Assembly (NCBI RefSeq): GCF_002835665.1
Contig: NZ_PIZV01000038.1
Span: 1 to 64,000, forward strand
Direction: 5' to 3'
Length of the DNA stretch: 64,000 nucleotides
Source of the DNA: Chryseobacterium sp. PMSZPI
GTDB lineage: Bacteria > Bacteroidota > Bacteroidia > Flavobacteriales > Weeksellaceae
Of this stretch, positions 34,978 through 43,323 are shown piece by piece (the stretch's first letter is position 1; every line of letters begins with the position of its first letter). The notes below the pieces were generated by a model, which saw only the letters and a list, made by a program, of their open reading frames with translations, was not told the origin of the DNA and ran no database searches. Both the position numbers and the translations under genes were made by a program.

Positions 34978-35565
34978 TTATTGCTTAGTGAAAATTAAAT
35001 TTTTAGTTTCTGGTAAGTAAATATTAATATCAGTATCATCCGGACATGTCTTGCTATCTATAATGGAATCATTTGGACGATATTCCCAAGATAATTGGTG
35101 ATCATTTAGTTTCTTTAAATAAATATCTCCCCATCCAATACCACAATTTGTTCCACCATAGTAAAATATTATAGTATTTTGTGAAGGTTTAGTTTTTACA
35201 CTATATACTGTAAAACGTAATTGATTAGGTTGAAAACTCATAGTTTGAGTGTTTTGGAGGATAGTTCCAGAGGAATTTTTAACAATGTATTTTATCGATA
35301 AAACATCCTGATAATATTTTTTCACTTTTAAATCAAAAAACTTATAGTTTTGTTTAGTGATGTATAAAGTAATTTCATTACCCTCAAAGGTGGCTTTATA
35401 TGTTCCGACATAAGGAGAAAGTTCATTGTTAAAATCCTTTAGATATGAATTGTCGGGTAATTTCATGTAGGACGAGTTTAAAGGATATTCTTGAGCTTCG
35501 TAGAAGGGTAGGCCTATTGTGAAGAATATGAATAATATTTGTATTTTTATATTTATTGTTTTCAT
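34978..35565 (-). CDS. Exported DUF6705-like protein
   Basis: A 195-residue secreted or periplasmic protein. The signal peptide is MKTINIKIQILFIFFTIGLPFYEAQ. The mature part is mostly beta: a start motif YPLNSSYMKLPDNSYLKDFNNELSPYVGTYKATFEGNEITLYITKQ, then GGTNCGIGWGDIYLKKLNDHQLSWEYRPND. The pattern 'L(N/D)xELxPYVGTYKAxFEGNEITLYI' is known from the DUF6705 family in Flavobacteriia, which often occurs in several copies per genome. Function unknown. It sits 20 bases after the JAMM-like lipoprotein gene, so the two may be co-expressed. Confidence 0.75.
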   Translation of the reverse strand: MKTINIKIQILFIFFTIGLPFYEAQEYPLNSSYMKLPDNSYLKDFNNELSPYVGTYKATFEGNEITLYITKQNYKFFDLKVKKYYQDVLSIKYIVKNSSGTILQNTQTMSFQPNQLRFTVYSVKTKPSQNTIIFYYGGTNCGIGWGDIYLKKLNDHQLSWEYRPNDSIIDSKTCPDDTDINIYLPETKNLIFTKQ

Positions 35566-35584
35566 ATTTTTTTATATTTTGAGT

Positions 35585-36913
35585 TTAAGAACATGATGTT
35601 GTAACTAGTTGGTTGTTAGTGGTTACTTCGATATTTTGTATAGTATTGTTAACGTCTATTCTTTGTAAAATAATTTTTCCATTTAATCCCATATTTTTTA
35701 ATGTTTGGAAAAATAATATTTCAACACCCAAATTATTTATTTTGCCATCGGGATTAATATAAGTATTTCCATTAATTTCAAAATCCGTTAATTCTCTTTC
35801 AGTATCTCTATAAAGTTTTGTGAAATTATCTATATTTTCTTGCGAAAAATCTTTTAGTGCATCTTCATAGGCTCCGTTAAAATTCATTACATAATGCATG
35901 CCATTAGGTGCTACCATTCCTAAATAAGCATTACCTGTATTATTTGATGATGTTGGTTGTGCCCTGGCGAAGCTTAATAATTGATTAATATCTCCAGGGG
36001 AAAACATCGGAATTCCAGCAGGTGTATGGTTATGGTAACCTCCTGCATATCCTGTAGTATTTCCAAAATTAACACTATGAGCCTTTCCGGTTATTGTGGG
36101 TGAAGGAGTGCCATCCAATTTGAATTTAACTCCTTTTTCGCCACCGAGAACTGATTGTGCTTTTAGTTCATCAATTTTTGGCTGTACTCCGGGTAGCAGC
36201 AGTCGATTTTTTGTTTTTTCACAAGGCGTTTGGTCTTGAGTGTCAGGATATGGGTATCCATTTCCACTACCTCCACCACCGCCGCCTCCGCTATCTCCAC
36301 CGTTTCCACTGCCACACGAAGAGTTAACACTTAAATCGGTACAATCTAAATAAGGTCCGACTGGAGAACAACGTGTTTCTGTAAAATGATCTATTTGCAG
36401 AACTTCACCGGTAATCGTGTCTGTCCAGGTTACTGTTTTGGTAATCGTAATACAGGCTGACTTAGCCTGGGCATCCTTAGGATTTTCTTTAAGAGTTCCG
36501 GAAAGTTCTTTCCTGTTCTTAAACATCAGGATTTCAAAAAAACTTTTCGATTTTTCATTGGGGTCTGTCTTGAAATAAATCCTATCTCCTTCTCTTTTGA
36601 CGACAAGTGTAAAATGTATTTTCCCGTTTTTTATAACCGGAACTTCAAGGAAGCTTTCTTCACCTGTCGTTAATGCATAATTCCAAGCCACTTCTCCATG
36701 TTTGTTTTTGAAATACACAGGGTCTGCATAAGTTTCGAATACTTTTTTAACATTTTTAATATATTTTTCGTCTTCTTTCCAAAGGCTTTTAGATGTGTAT
36801 TCCTTCGTCAGGAAAGATGTTTCCGAAGCAGAAGTTGTTTCATCATGGATGCAGGATGAGAATGAAAACATAATAAATATGAGCAGCAGTTGCCACATGG
36901 TTGTTTTTTTCAT
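35585..36913 (-). CDS. Lipoprotein with Gly-rich linker and JAMM-like metal motif
   Basis: A 442-residue lipoprotein. The start at 36913 (MKKTTMWQLLL) gives a lipobox with Cys21; two more ATG codons lie 1 and 3 codons upstream. Residues 25-195 form an uncharacterised domain. A Gly/Ser-rich linker spans about residues 202-223. The C-terminal domain holds GGYHNHTPAGIPMFSPGD: His294, His296, Ser305 and Asp308 resemble the JAMM/MPN signature H-x-H-x(7)-S-x2-D of metalloproteases and RadC, but with eight residues between His296 and Ser305. A Glu upstream (in GGEKGVKF) might be the catalytic base. It could be a surface-exposed metalloprotease or toxin-like domain; no assay evidence. Confidence 0.7.
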   Translation of the reverse strand: MKKTTMWQLLLIFIMFSFSSCIHDETTSASETSFLTKEYTSKSLWKEDEKYIKNVKKVFETYADPVYFKNKHGEVAWNYALTTGEESFLEVPVIKNGKIHFTLVVKREGDRIYFKTDPNEKSKSFFEILMFKNRKELSGTLKENPKDAQAKSACITITKTVTWTDTITGEVLQIDHFTETRCSPVGPYLDCTDLSVNSSCGSGNGGDSGGGGGGGSGNGYPYPDTQDQTPCEKTKNRLLLPGVQPKIDELKAQSVLGGEKGVKFKLDGTPSPTITGKAHSVNFGNTTGYAGGYHNHTPAGIPMFSPGDINQLLSFARAQPTSSNNTGNAYLGMVAPNGMHYVMNFNGAYEDALKDFSQENIDNFTKLYRDTERELTDFEINGNTYINPDGKINNLGVEILFFQTLKNMGLNGKIILQRIDVNNTIQNIEVTTNNQLVTTSCS

Positions 36914-37046
36914 CATAAACATTCGTTTTTTAGGTTTTAAATATACTTTATTTTTATCACTTGTTGGTGATTATGTGCAAAAATATATTTTATCTCGTAT
37001 GGACATCATAAGAATTTTTATATTTTTGATAAAAATTCTTTTTAAG

Positions 37047-37421
37047 ATGAGCATAGGTACAAGAGTAAAACAATACAGGGAAGCTAAGAACTGGTCTCAG
37101 GAAGACTTGGCAATACGACTGGATACTACACAGACAACAATCTCCAATATAGAATCTGATAAAAATATTCCGAATTCTTTACTTTTAAATAAAATTGCAA
37201 AAGAGCTGGAGGTGGATATCAATGACTTGCTTAATGATGCCCCTACTGTAATTTACGATAATGAATTTAATGATCAATCAGTCGCAAATGTTAATCAATA
37301 TAATCCCATTTTCAATATACAATCTCCGGAATTATTAGAAAGCATCATAAAGAATCAGGAACAAATTGCAAAACTGATGGAAATACAAAGTAAACTAATA
37401 GAGAGTTTGCTAAAAAAATAA
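37047..37421 (+). CDS. XRE-family helix-turn-helix regulator
   Basis: A 124-residue DNA-binding protein. The start at 37047 (MSIGTRVKQYREAKNWSQ) gives the standard XRE N-terminus; the longer open frame from 36795 overlaps the divergent gene and has no homology-like content. The HTH is residues 5-60: LAIRLDTTQTTISNIESDKNIPNSLLLNKIAKELEVDINDLL. The C-terminal half (EFNDQSVANVNQYNPIFNIQSPELLESIIKNQEQIAKLMEIQSKLIESLLKK) ends in a helix with heptad-like spacing and may oligomerise. It is divergent from the JAMM-like lipoprotein gene, with a 133-base intergenic region, so it may control that gene. No metal or small-molecule domain is seen. Confidence 0.88.
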   Translation: MSIGTRVKQYREAKNWSQEDLAIRLDTTQTTISNIESDKNIPNSLLLNKIAKELEVDINDLLNDAPTVIYDNEFNDQSVANVNQYNPIFNIQSPELLESIIKNQEQIAKLMEIQSKLIESLLKK

Positions 37422-37605
37422 CGGAATAAAACATCTTAAAAAGAATTTGAATTATAAAATTTTGATCTTTTTTCGCTATATTTTTATATTTCAGTAATAA
37501 AATTAAGCGCTCTATTGCTCGTTCTTAAGCAGGATGGTATCATTATTTGGTAATTTCAAAACTTCTAATCAATCAGTTAATTTCATAATTTGGTGAAATA
37601 ATTGA

Positions 37606-39384
37606 TTGAATTTGAATAAACAACCCCTTTTCATTTTGGCCATATGTTTTATCCTTGGAATTCTTTTTCAGGATAAATTTTTATTGGATCAAACGGCTGT
37701 TTATTCTATTGCGGTTGTTAGTGTTGGAATTTTAATTTCAATATTTTTTCATTCTTATTTTTTGTTCAAAATCAAGGCAGTTTTATTAGGATTGTTGTTT
37801 TTTGGAATGGGGATCATTCTTCATTTTTATAATACTTTTCCAACAGAAGGTACAGAGCATATTCAAGGGAAACAAATGATCGTTTTTAAAATTTCCAGAA
37901 AACTGAATTCAACAGGAAAATATAAAAAATATGAAGGAGTTGTAGAAGTGAAAAAACAGTACTTCAATTCAATTTTTTATATCCCAAAAACTTATAAAGA
38001 ACTTGATTTTAAGCATTATTATAAAGTTGAAGCTTATATTGCTCAACCTAAGCCTCCACAATATGATTTTCAATTTGATTATGCTAAATATTTAAAACGA
38101 AAAGATATTGAGAACCAATGTTATATTTCGAAAGAGATATCATCTGTGGAAAGAAATGATTTGCATTTTACAGATAAAGTGCGGCAATCCAGACTTGAGG
38201 TGTTGAATAAGATTGATAAAGCTAAAATGTCGGGGAAATCAAAAGAGTTTTTAAAAGGAATTATTTTAGCAGACAGAACCGAAATTGACCAAGGAACAGC
38301 ACGTGACTTCAACAGGTCCGGATTGGTTCATTTGTTAGCTATTTCCGGAACCCATATTGTGGTGATTTTCGGTATGTTTTATTTTCTATTGGTTCGTATT
38401 ATTCCTTTACGACTTCGAAAATATTCCATTATAGTAAGCTTGATTTTTATTTGGTTGTTTGCAGGTTTTATTGGTTTTGGAAACTCCGTTTTACGGGCTT
38501 GTATCATGCTGAGCGTATATTTTGTTTTTATTTTATTGCAAAGAAAACCGGATATGCTTCACTCTTTGGCTTTATCAGCATTTATTATTTTGTTGTTGGA
38601 TACCCGACAGCTTTTTGATATTGGTTTTCAATTGAGTTTTTTAGCTGTTTTAGGAATTTTTTGGTTGAACCAGCCGCTCCTTAAGTATTTTCCGGTACAG
38701 GATAATTATTTTAAAAAATTACTATTTAATACCATCACCATATCATTATCCGCACAATTAGCAACATTGCCTTTTGTTTTGTATTATTTCCATCAGTTCT
38801 CTTTAATTTCAATAATTGCCAATTTCGTAATTGTTCCTGCTTCTGAAATGATTATTGTGTTTTCATTTCTAATAACGACTCTTATTGCTTTTAAAATTGA
38901 TTTTGATTTCATCAATAGAATATATGACATAATGATTCAATGGTTATTGAAGGTGATCCATTGGTTTGCGGAAATTGATGGTTTATTCTTTGAAAATATA
39001 TCAATGCATTGGGGGGAAGTCTTGTTGGTATTGATCGTTGTATATCTATTGAGAGCAGTTATTTTTAAGTTCAATTTTAAAAATTCTGTGAGATTAGGTA
39101 TTGCGATTTTGACATTTTTAATCATAAGAACAAGCATAACCATTATCGAAAACAACAGAGATGAAATCTTGATTTATACATTTAATAAAAAGAATATTTT
39201 TTCTGTAAAGAAGGGAGATAGAGCTTGTTTTTGGGTTTCTGATATGAAAGATCAGGATAAGCTTATACGGTATGTTGTTGGCCCATACTGTACATCGAGA
39301 AGAATCCAAAGTTTTGAAATAAAACCTTTTCCGTCGGGAGCTGAAAAAGTCGTTTTTCAAGATGAAATTTACGAGATAAAATAG
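37606..39384 (+). CDS. ComEC/Rec2-type competence membrane protein
   Basis: A 592-residue polytopic membrane protein related to ComEC, the channel for DNA uptake across the inner membrane. The N-terminal soluble domain (DUF4131-like, about residues 60-190) is followed by the competence domain with the hallmark GLVHLLAISGTHIVVIFGMFYFLLVRIIPLR and GFQLSFLAVLGIFWLNQPLL. The C-terminal metallo-beta-lactamase domain of full-length ComEC is missing; only ~100 residues follow the last helix. No ATG fits the start: TTG at 37606 or 37612 is the best candidate. Short ComEC forms without the nuclease-like domain are usual in Flavobacteriia. Whether this strain is competent is unknown. Confidence 0.85.
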   Translation: MNLNKQPLFILAICFILGILFQDKFLLDQTAVYSIAVVSVGILISIFFHSYFLFKIKAVLLGLLFFGMGIILHFYNTFPTEGTEHIQGKQMIVFKISRKLNSTGKYKKYEGVVEVKKQYFNSIFYIPKTYKELDFKHYYKVEAYIAQPKPPQYDFQFDYAKYLKRKDIENQCYISKEISSVERNDLHFTDKVRQSRLEVLNKIDKAKMSGKSKEFLKGIILADRTEIDQGTARDFNRSGLVHLLAISGTHIVVIFGMFYFLLVRIIPLRLRKYSIIVSLIFIWLFAGFIGFGNSVLRACIMLSVYFVFILLQRKPDMLHSLALSAFIILLLDTRQLFDIGFQLSFLAVLGIFWLNQPLLKYFPVQDNYFKKLLFNTITISLSAQLATLPFVLYYFHQFSLISIIANFVIVPASEMIIVFSFLITTLIAFKIDFDFINRIYDIMIQWLLKVIHWFAEIDGLFFENISMHWGEVLLVLIVVYLLRAVIFKFNFKNSVRLGIAILTFLIIRTSITIIENNRDEILIYTFNKKNIFSVKKGDRACFWVSDMKDQDKLIRYVVGPYCTSRRIQSFEIKPFPSGAEKVVFQDEIYEIK

Positions 39385-39460
39385 ATAATTTTAATTTTCA
39401 ATTTTCCTGTATTTATAATGGGTGAAATTCTTATTTAGAAAGATTACAAACTGCCTAATT

Positions 39461-39474
39461 GTGAGATTTCTCAC
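39461..39474 (+). promoter_or_regulatory. Crp-like palindrome upstream of sdhC
   Basis: GTGAGATTTCTCAC is a 6-2-6 inverted repeat (GTGAGA/TCTCAC), with flanks TTGTGA...TCACTT close to the E. coli CRP half-sites. Its centre is 30.5 bases before the -7 box at 39498, nearly the same distance as the TTGTCA-type operators from their boxes. Confidence 0.5.
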
Positions 39475-39497
39475 TTTTCGATATTGTTAACATTTCT

Positions 39498-39505
39498 TAA
39501 TTTTG
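39498..39505 (+). promoter_or_regulatory. -7 box (TAATTTTG) of sdhCAB
   Basis: TAATTTTG matches TAnnTTTG and lies 24 bases before the sdhC ATG; the -33 TTG is not at the expected distance, consistent with activator dependence. Confidence 0.5.
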
Positions 39506-39529
39506 TGGGAAATTCAAATTTAAACTTAT

Positions 39530-40192
39530 ATGGCAGGTTTAACGAGTTCTACGATAGGTAGAAAATACGCTATGGCATTATCAGCTATGTTTTTGCTGAT
39601 TTTTCTTATACTGCATTTGACAACCAATTTGTTATCAGTCCTGAACAAGGATGCTTTCAATACAGCATCTGACTTTATGGGCTATAATCCTTTTGTGCAG
39701 TTCTTAATGCAGCCTATTCTTGGTTTTGCAGTAATTTTCCATTTCATAATGGGATTTGTATTGGAGATCAAGAATAACAAAGCGCGTCCGGTAAAGTATG
39801 AATCCAACAACGCTTCTGTGAATTCTTCATGGATGTCTAGAAATATGATTATTTCCGGAGCTGTTGTTTTGGCTTTCTTGGCGCTTCACTTATACGATTT
39901 CTGGTTACATGAAATCAGCTACAAGTATGTACAGGGGATTGCTCCTAATGCTGAACGTTTCTGGCCGGAGCTTCATGAGAAGTTTGCAGATCTTTGGAGA
40001 GTGGCTTTATATGTAATCGCTTTTGTATTATTGGGATTACACTTAGCTCACGGATTCCAGTCTTCATTCCAGTCTATTGGAGCAAGACATCCAAAATATA
40101 CGCCGGTGATTAAGGCTATCGGGAAATGGTATTCTATCCTTATTCCTGCTGGATTTATTTTCATCGCAATTTTCCATTTTATAACTCAATAA
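39530..40192 (+). CDS. sdhC: Succinate dehydrogenase cytochrome b subunit
   Basis: A 220-residue membrane anchor of succinate dehydrogenase/fumarate reductase (type B, one-subunit diheme anchor). Five helices are predicted. Conserved haem-ligand histidines appear in LHLTTNLL, FHFIMGFV, LALHLYDFW and LHLAHGFQSSFQS. The C-terminal helix ends IFIAIFHFITQ. The opening GLTSSTIGRKYAMALSAMFLLIFLILHLTTNL is typical of Bacteroidota SdhC. It leads the sdhCAB operon (15- and 24-base gaps) and probably exchanges electrons with menaquinone. Confidence 0.95.
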   Translation: MAGLTSSTIGRKYAMALSAMFLLIFLILHLTTNLLSVLNKDAFNTASDFMGYNPFVQFLMQPILGFAVIFHFIMGFVLEIKNNKARPVKYESNNASVNSSWMSRNMIISGAVVLAFLALHLYDFWLHEISYKYVQGIAPNAERFWPELHEKFADLWRVALYVIAFVLLGLHLAHGFQSSFQSIGARHPKYTPVIKAIGKWYSILIPAGFIFIAIFHFITQ

Positions 40193-40207
40193 TATCAATA
40201 TACTAAT

Positions 40208-42220
40208 ATGAGTAAGTTAGATTCAAGAATTCCAGCGGGTCCTCTAAAGGACAAGTGGAAAAATCATAAAGACCATATGAACCTTGTTGCACCAAACAAC
40301 AGAGATAAGATTGATATTATTGTTGTAGGTACAGGTTTAGCAGGAGGTTCTGCTGCAGCTACTTTGGCTGAGCAAGGATATAACGTAAAAGCGTTTTGCT
40401 ACCAGGATTCACCAAGAAGAGCTCACTCTATTGCAGCTCAAGGAGGGATTAACGCAGCTAAGAATTACCAGGGAGATGGTGACTCTACATACAGATTATT
40501 CTATGATACCATCAAAGGTGGTGACTATAGAGCAAGAGAAGCTAATGTTTACAGATTAGCTGAAGTTTCTGCAAATATTATCGACCAATGTGTGGCACAA
40601 GGTGTTCCTTTCGGAAGAGAGTACGGAGGTCAGCTAGATAACCGTTCATTTGGTGGGGTTCAGGTAAAAAGAACATTCTACGCAAAAGGACAAACAGGAC
40701 AACAGTTATTATTAGGTGCTTATTCTTCAATGAGCCGTCAGATCGGTAAAGGAAGAATCAAGATGTACAACCGTCACGAGATGCTTGACCTTGTAATTGT
40801 TGACGGAAAAGCAAGAGGAATTATCGCAAGAAACCTTGTAACAGGTGAAATCGAAAGACATTCTGCTCACGCTGTTGTAATTGCTTCAGGAGGTTACGGA
40901 AACGTATATTTCCTTTCTACCAATGCTATGGGATCTAACGTTTCAGCAGCTTGGAAAATTCACAAAAAAGGAGCATATTTCGCAAACCCTTGCTACGTAC
41001 AGATTCACCCGACTTGTATTCCTGTTCACGGAACTCAGCAGTCTAAACTGACTTTGATGTCTGAGTCATTAAGAAACTCAGGAAGAATCTGGGTTCCTAA
41101 AAAGATTGAAGATTCAGTAGCTATCAGAGAAGGAAAATTAAGACCTGAAAATATTAAAGAAGAAGATAGAGATTATTATTTAGAAAGAAGATATCCTGCA
41201 TTTGGTAACCTTGTACCAAGAGACGTTGCTTCAAGAGCTGCTAAAGAAAGATGCGACGCAGGATACGGAATTGAAAATAATGATACTAAAGAAGGGGTTT
41301 ACCTTGATTTCTCTACAGAGATCATGAAAAAAGGTAAAGAAGCCGCTATCGAAAAACATATTCATAACCCGACAGATCAACAGATTTATGATCTTGGTAA
41401 AAGTTGGGTTGAGGAGAAATATGGGAACTTATTCGTAATGTACGAGAAAATTACGGCTGATGATCCATACAAAACTCCAATGAAAATTTATCCTGCAGTT
41501 CACTATACAATGGGTGGTGTATGGGTAGATTACAACCTTCAGTCTACAATTCCTGGATGTTTCGTAATTGGTGAAGCTAACTTCTCTGATCACGGAGCTA
41601 ACAGACTTGGAGCATCTGCATTGATGCAAGGTCTTGCAGACGGATATTTCGTACTTCCTTACACCATTGCAGATTACCTTTCTGCAGATATCAGAACAGG
41701 AGCAATTCCTACCAACTCAGCAGCGTTTGACGAAGCTGAAAAAGGCATTAAAGATAAAGTTGATTTCTTCATTAATAATAAAGGAACGCATTCAGTAGAC
41801 TATTTCCACAAAAAACTTGGACACATTATGTGGAATAAAGTTGGAATGGGAAGAACTCCTGAAGGATTAAAAGAAGCAATCAAAGAAATCGAAGAAGTAA
41901 GAAACGATTTCTGGAAAAACGTAAAAGTTCCTGGTGAAGGAGAAGGAATGAACACTGAGCTTGAAAAAGCATTCAGAGTAGCAGATTTCCTTGAATTAGG
42001 ACAATTAATGGCTATCGATGCACTCAACAGAGAAGAGTCTTGTGGTGGACACTTCCGTTGGGACCACGCAACTCCGGATGGAGAAGCGGAAAGAGACGAC
42101 GTAAACTTCAAATACGTTGGAGCTTGGGAATATCAGGGATCGGATATCAACGCAGAAGTGTTGCATAAAGAAGAACTGATCTACGAGAACATCGAGGTTA
42201 AAACTAGAAGTTATAAATAA
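40208..42220 (+). CDS. sdhA: Succinate dehydrogenase flavoprotein subunit
   Basis: A 670-residue FAD-dependent catalytic subunit that oxidises succinate to fumarate in the TCA cycle, on the cytoplasmic side of the inner membrane. The FAD-binding start [23 protein letters not shown] lies near residue 38. The covalent flavin site is the His in [18 protein letters not shown]. Substrate-binding and catalytic sequence [16 protein letters not shown], and [53 protein letters not shown] follow. The C-terminal capping domain ends in [22 protein letters not shown]. The length matches the long type B family. Middle gene of sdhCAB. Confidence 0.97.
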   Translation: MSKLDSRIPAGPLKDKWKNHKDHMNLVAPNNRDKIDIIVVGTGLAGGSAAATLAEQGYNVKAFCYQDSPRRAHSIAAQGGINAAKNYQGDGDSTYRLFYDTIKGGDYRAREANVYRLAEVSANIIDQCVAQGVPFGREYGGQLDNRSFGGVQVKRTFYAKGQTGQQLLLGAYSSMSRQIGKGRIKMYNRHEMLDLVIVDGKARGIIARNLVTGEIERHSAHAVVIASGGYGNVYFLSTNAMGSNVSAAWKIHKKGAYFANPCYVQIHPTCIPVHGTQQSKLTLMSESLRNSGRIWVPKKIEDSVAIREGKLRPENIKEEDRDYYLERRYPAFGNLVPRDVASRAAKERCDAGYGIENNDTKEGVYLDFSTEIMKKGKEAAIEKHIHNPTDQQIYDLGKSWVEEKYGNLFVMYEKITADDPYKTPMKIYPAVHYTMGGVWVDYNLQSTIPGCFVIGEANFSDHGANRLGASALMQGLADGYFVLPYTIADYLSADIRTGAIPTNSAAFDEAEKGIKDKVDFFINNKGTHSVDYFHKKLGHIMWNKVGMGRTPEGLKEAIKEIEEVRNDFWKNVKVPGEGEGMNTELEKAFRVADFLELGQLMAIDALNREESCGGHFRWDHATPDGEAERDDVNFKYVGAWEYQGSDINAEVLHKEELIYENIEVKTRSYK

Positions 42221-42244
42221 TCTCCAACCTATAAATATAACATT

Positions 42245-43012
42245 ATGAGTGCAAAAAAAGGCTTACATCTTACGCTGAAAATTTGGAGACAAAAAAATAG
42301 TAAAACAAAAGGTCAGTTTGAGACCTATAAAATATCAGATGTTTCTACAGATTCTTCATTCCTGGAGATGTTGGACATCTTGAACGAAAACTTAATTAAC
42401 GAAGGAAAAGAACCGATTGCTTTCGACCACGACTGTCGTGAAGGAATCTGCGGGATGTGTTCCCTTTACATCAATGGTAGAGCACACGGTCCGGACACAG
42501 GTATTACAACTTGTCAGCTTCACATGAGAATGTTCAAAGACGGTGAAACTATCGTTATCGAACCATGGAGAAGTGCTGCTTTCCCTGTTATTAAAGACTT
42601 AATGGTAGACAGAAGCGCATTTGACAGAGTTATGGCTGCAGGTGGTTTCGTTTCTGTAAACACTTCAGGAAATACATTGGATGCCAATGCTATTCCGGTT
42701 CCTAAAGAAGATGCAGACAAAGCAATGGATGCTGCTGCTTGTATCGGATGTGGAGCTTGTGTAGCTACTTGTAAAAACGGATCTGCAATGTTGTTCGTTG
42801 GAGCCAAAGTTTCTCAGTTTGCTTTACTTCCTCAAGGTAGAGTGGAAGCTAAGAGAAGAGTTCTGAACATGGTGAAAGCTATGGACGAAGAAGGATTCGG
42901 AAACTGTTCAAATACCGGAGCATGTGAAATTGAATGTCCTAAAGGTATTTCTCTTGAGAATATCGCAAGGATGAACAGAGAATACATGTCTGCTCTTGTA
43001 GATAAAGGATAA
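42245..43012 (+). CDS. sdhB: Succinate dehydrogenase iron-sulfur subunit
   Basis: A 255-residue electron-transfer subunit. The plant-type [2Fe-2S] site is [15 protein letters not shown] near residues 60-75 with a fourth Cys in TTCQLH. The [4Fe-4S] site is [11 protein letters not shown] and the [3Fe-4S] or second cluster region is [15 protein letters not shown]. It passes electrons from FADH2 in SdhA to quinone at SdhC. Last gene of the operon, followed by a strong hairpin terminator. Confidence 0.97.
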   Translation: MSAKKGLHLTLKIWRQKNSKTKGQFETYKISDVSTDSSFLEMLDILNENLINEGKEPIAFDHDCREGICGMCSLYINGRAHGPDTGITTCQLHMRMFKDGETIVIEPWRSAAFPVIKDLMVDRSAFDRVMAAGGFVSVNTSGNTLDANAIPVPKEDADKAMDAAACIGCGACVATCKNGSAMLFVGAKVSQFALLPQGRVEAKRRVLNMVKAMDEEGFGNCSNTGACEIECPKGISLENIARMNREYMSALVDKG

Positions 43013-43030
43013 ACAGATTCAAAATATATA

Positions 43031-43063
43031 AAAAATCGCCTCCATTTCGGGGGCGATTTTTTT
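43031..43063 (+). terminator. Terminator of sdhCAB
   Basis: AAAATCGCCTCC, short loop, GGGGGCGATTTT and then T; one G-T wobble in the stem. Confidence 0.88.
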
Positions 43064-43296
43064 ATAAATGTACTTTTCCTGTTAAAGTTTGTTAACTTAT
43101 TGATCAGTCTTAGGTGTTCTTTACTTAATAAGTATATATTTGGAGAGTTGATAAATTGTAATGACAAAATGCTTTTCAGGTGTTTTTTGAGAATGAAAAA
43201 TTGATAGAACAACAAAGTGAAAATCTCCCTTTTAATGGGCTATCAGAAAATTTTCAAAAAAAATTATTCGGGTGAATTAACAAACCTTAAAAAGCG

Positions 43297-43304
43297 TATT
43301 TTTG
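43297..43304 (+). promoter_or_regulatory. Candidate -7 box (TATTTTTG) of the thioredoxin-fold lipoprotein gene
   Basis: Matches TAnnTTTG, 20 bases before the start codon. Confidence 0.5.
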
Positions 43305-43323
43305 TGTAATATTAAAAATTGAA

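Larger units (their letters stand above)
43013..43323. other. Gap between sdhB and the thioredoxin-like gene
   Basis: 311 bases without a gene. It holds the sdh terminator (43031-43063) and a TATTTTTG box at 43297-43304, which probably is the -7 element of the next gene, 20 bases before its ATG. The rest is AT-rich and shows no other structure. Confidence 0.5.

Noticed and set aside
36795-37046. N-terminal extension of the XRE regulator
   Set aside because: Runs antisense over the 5' end of the lipoprotein gene and through the promoter region; the HTH start at 37047 is standard.
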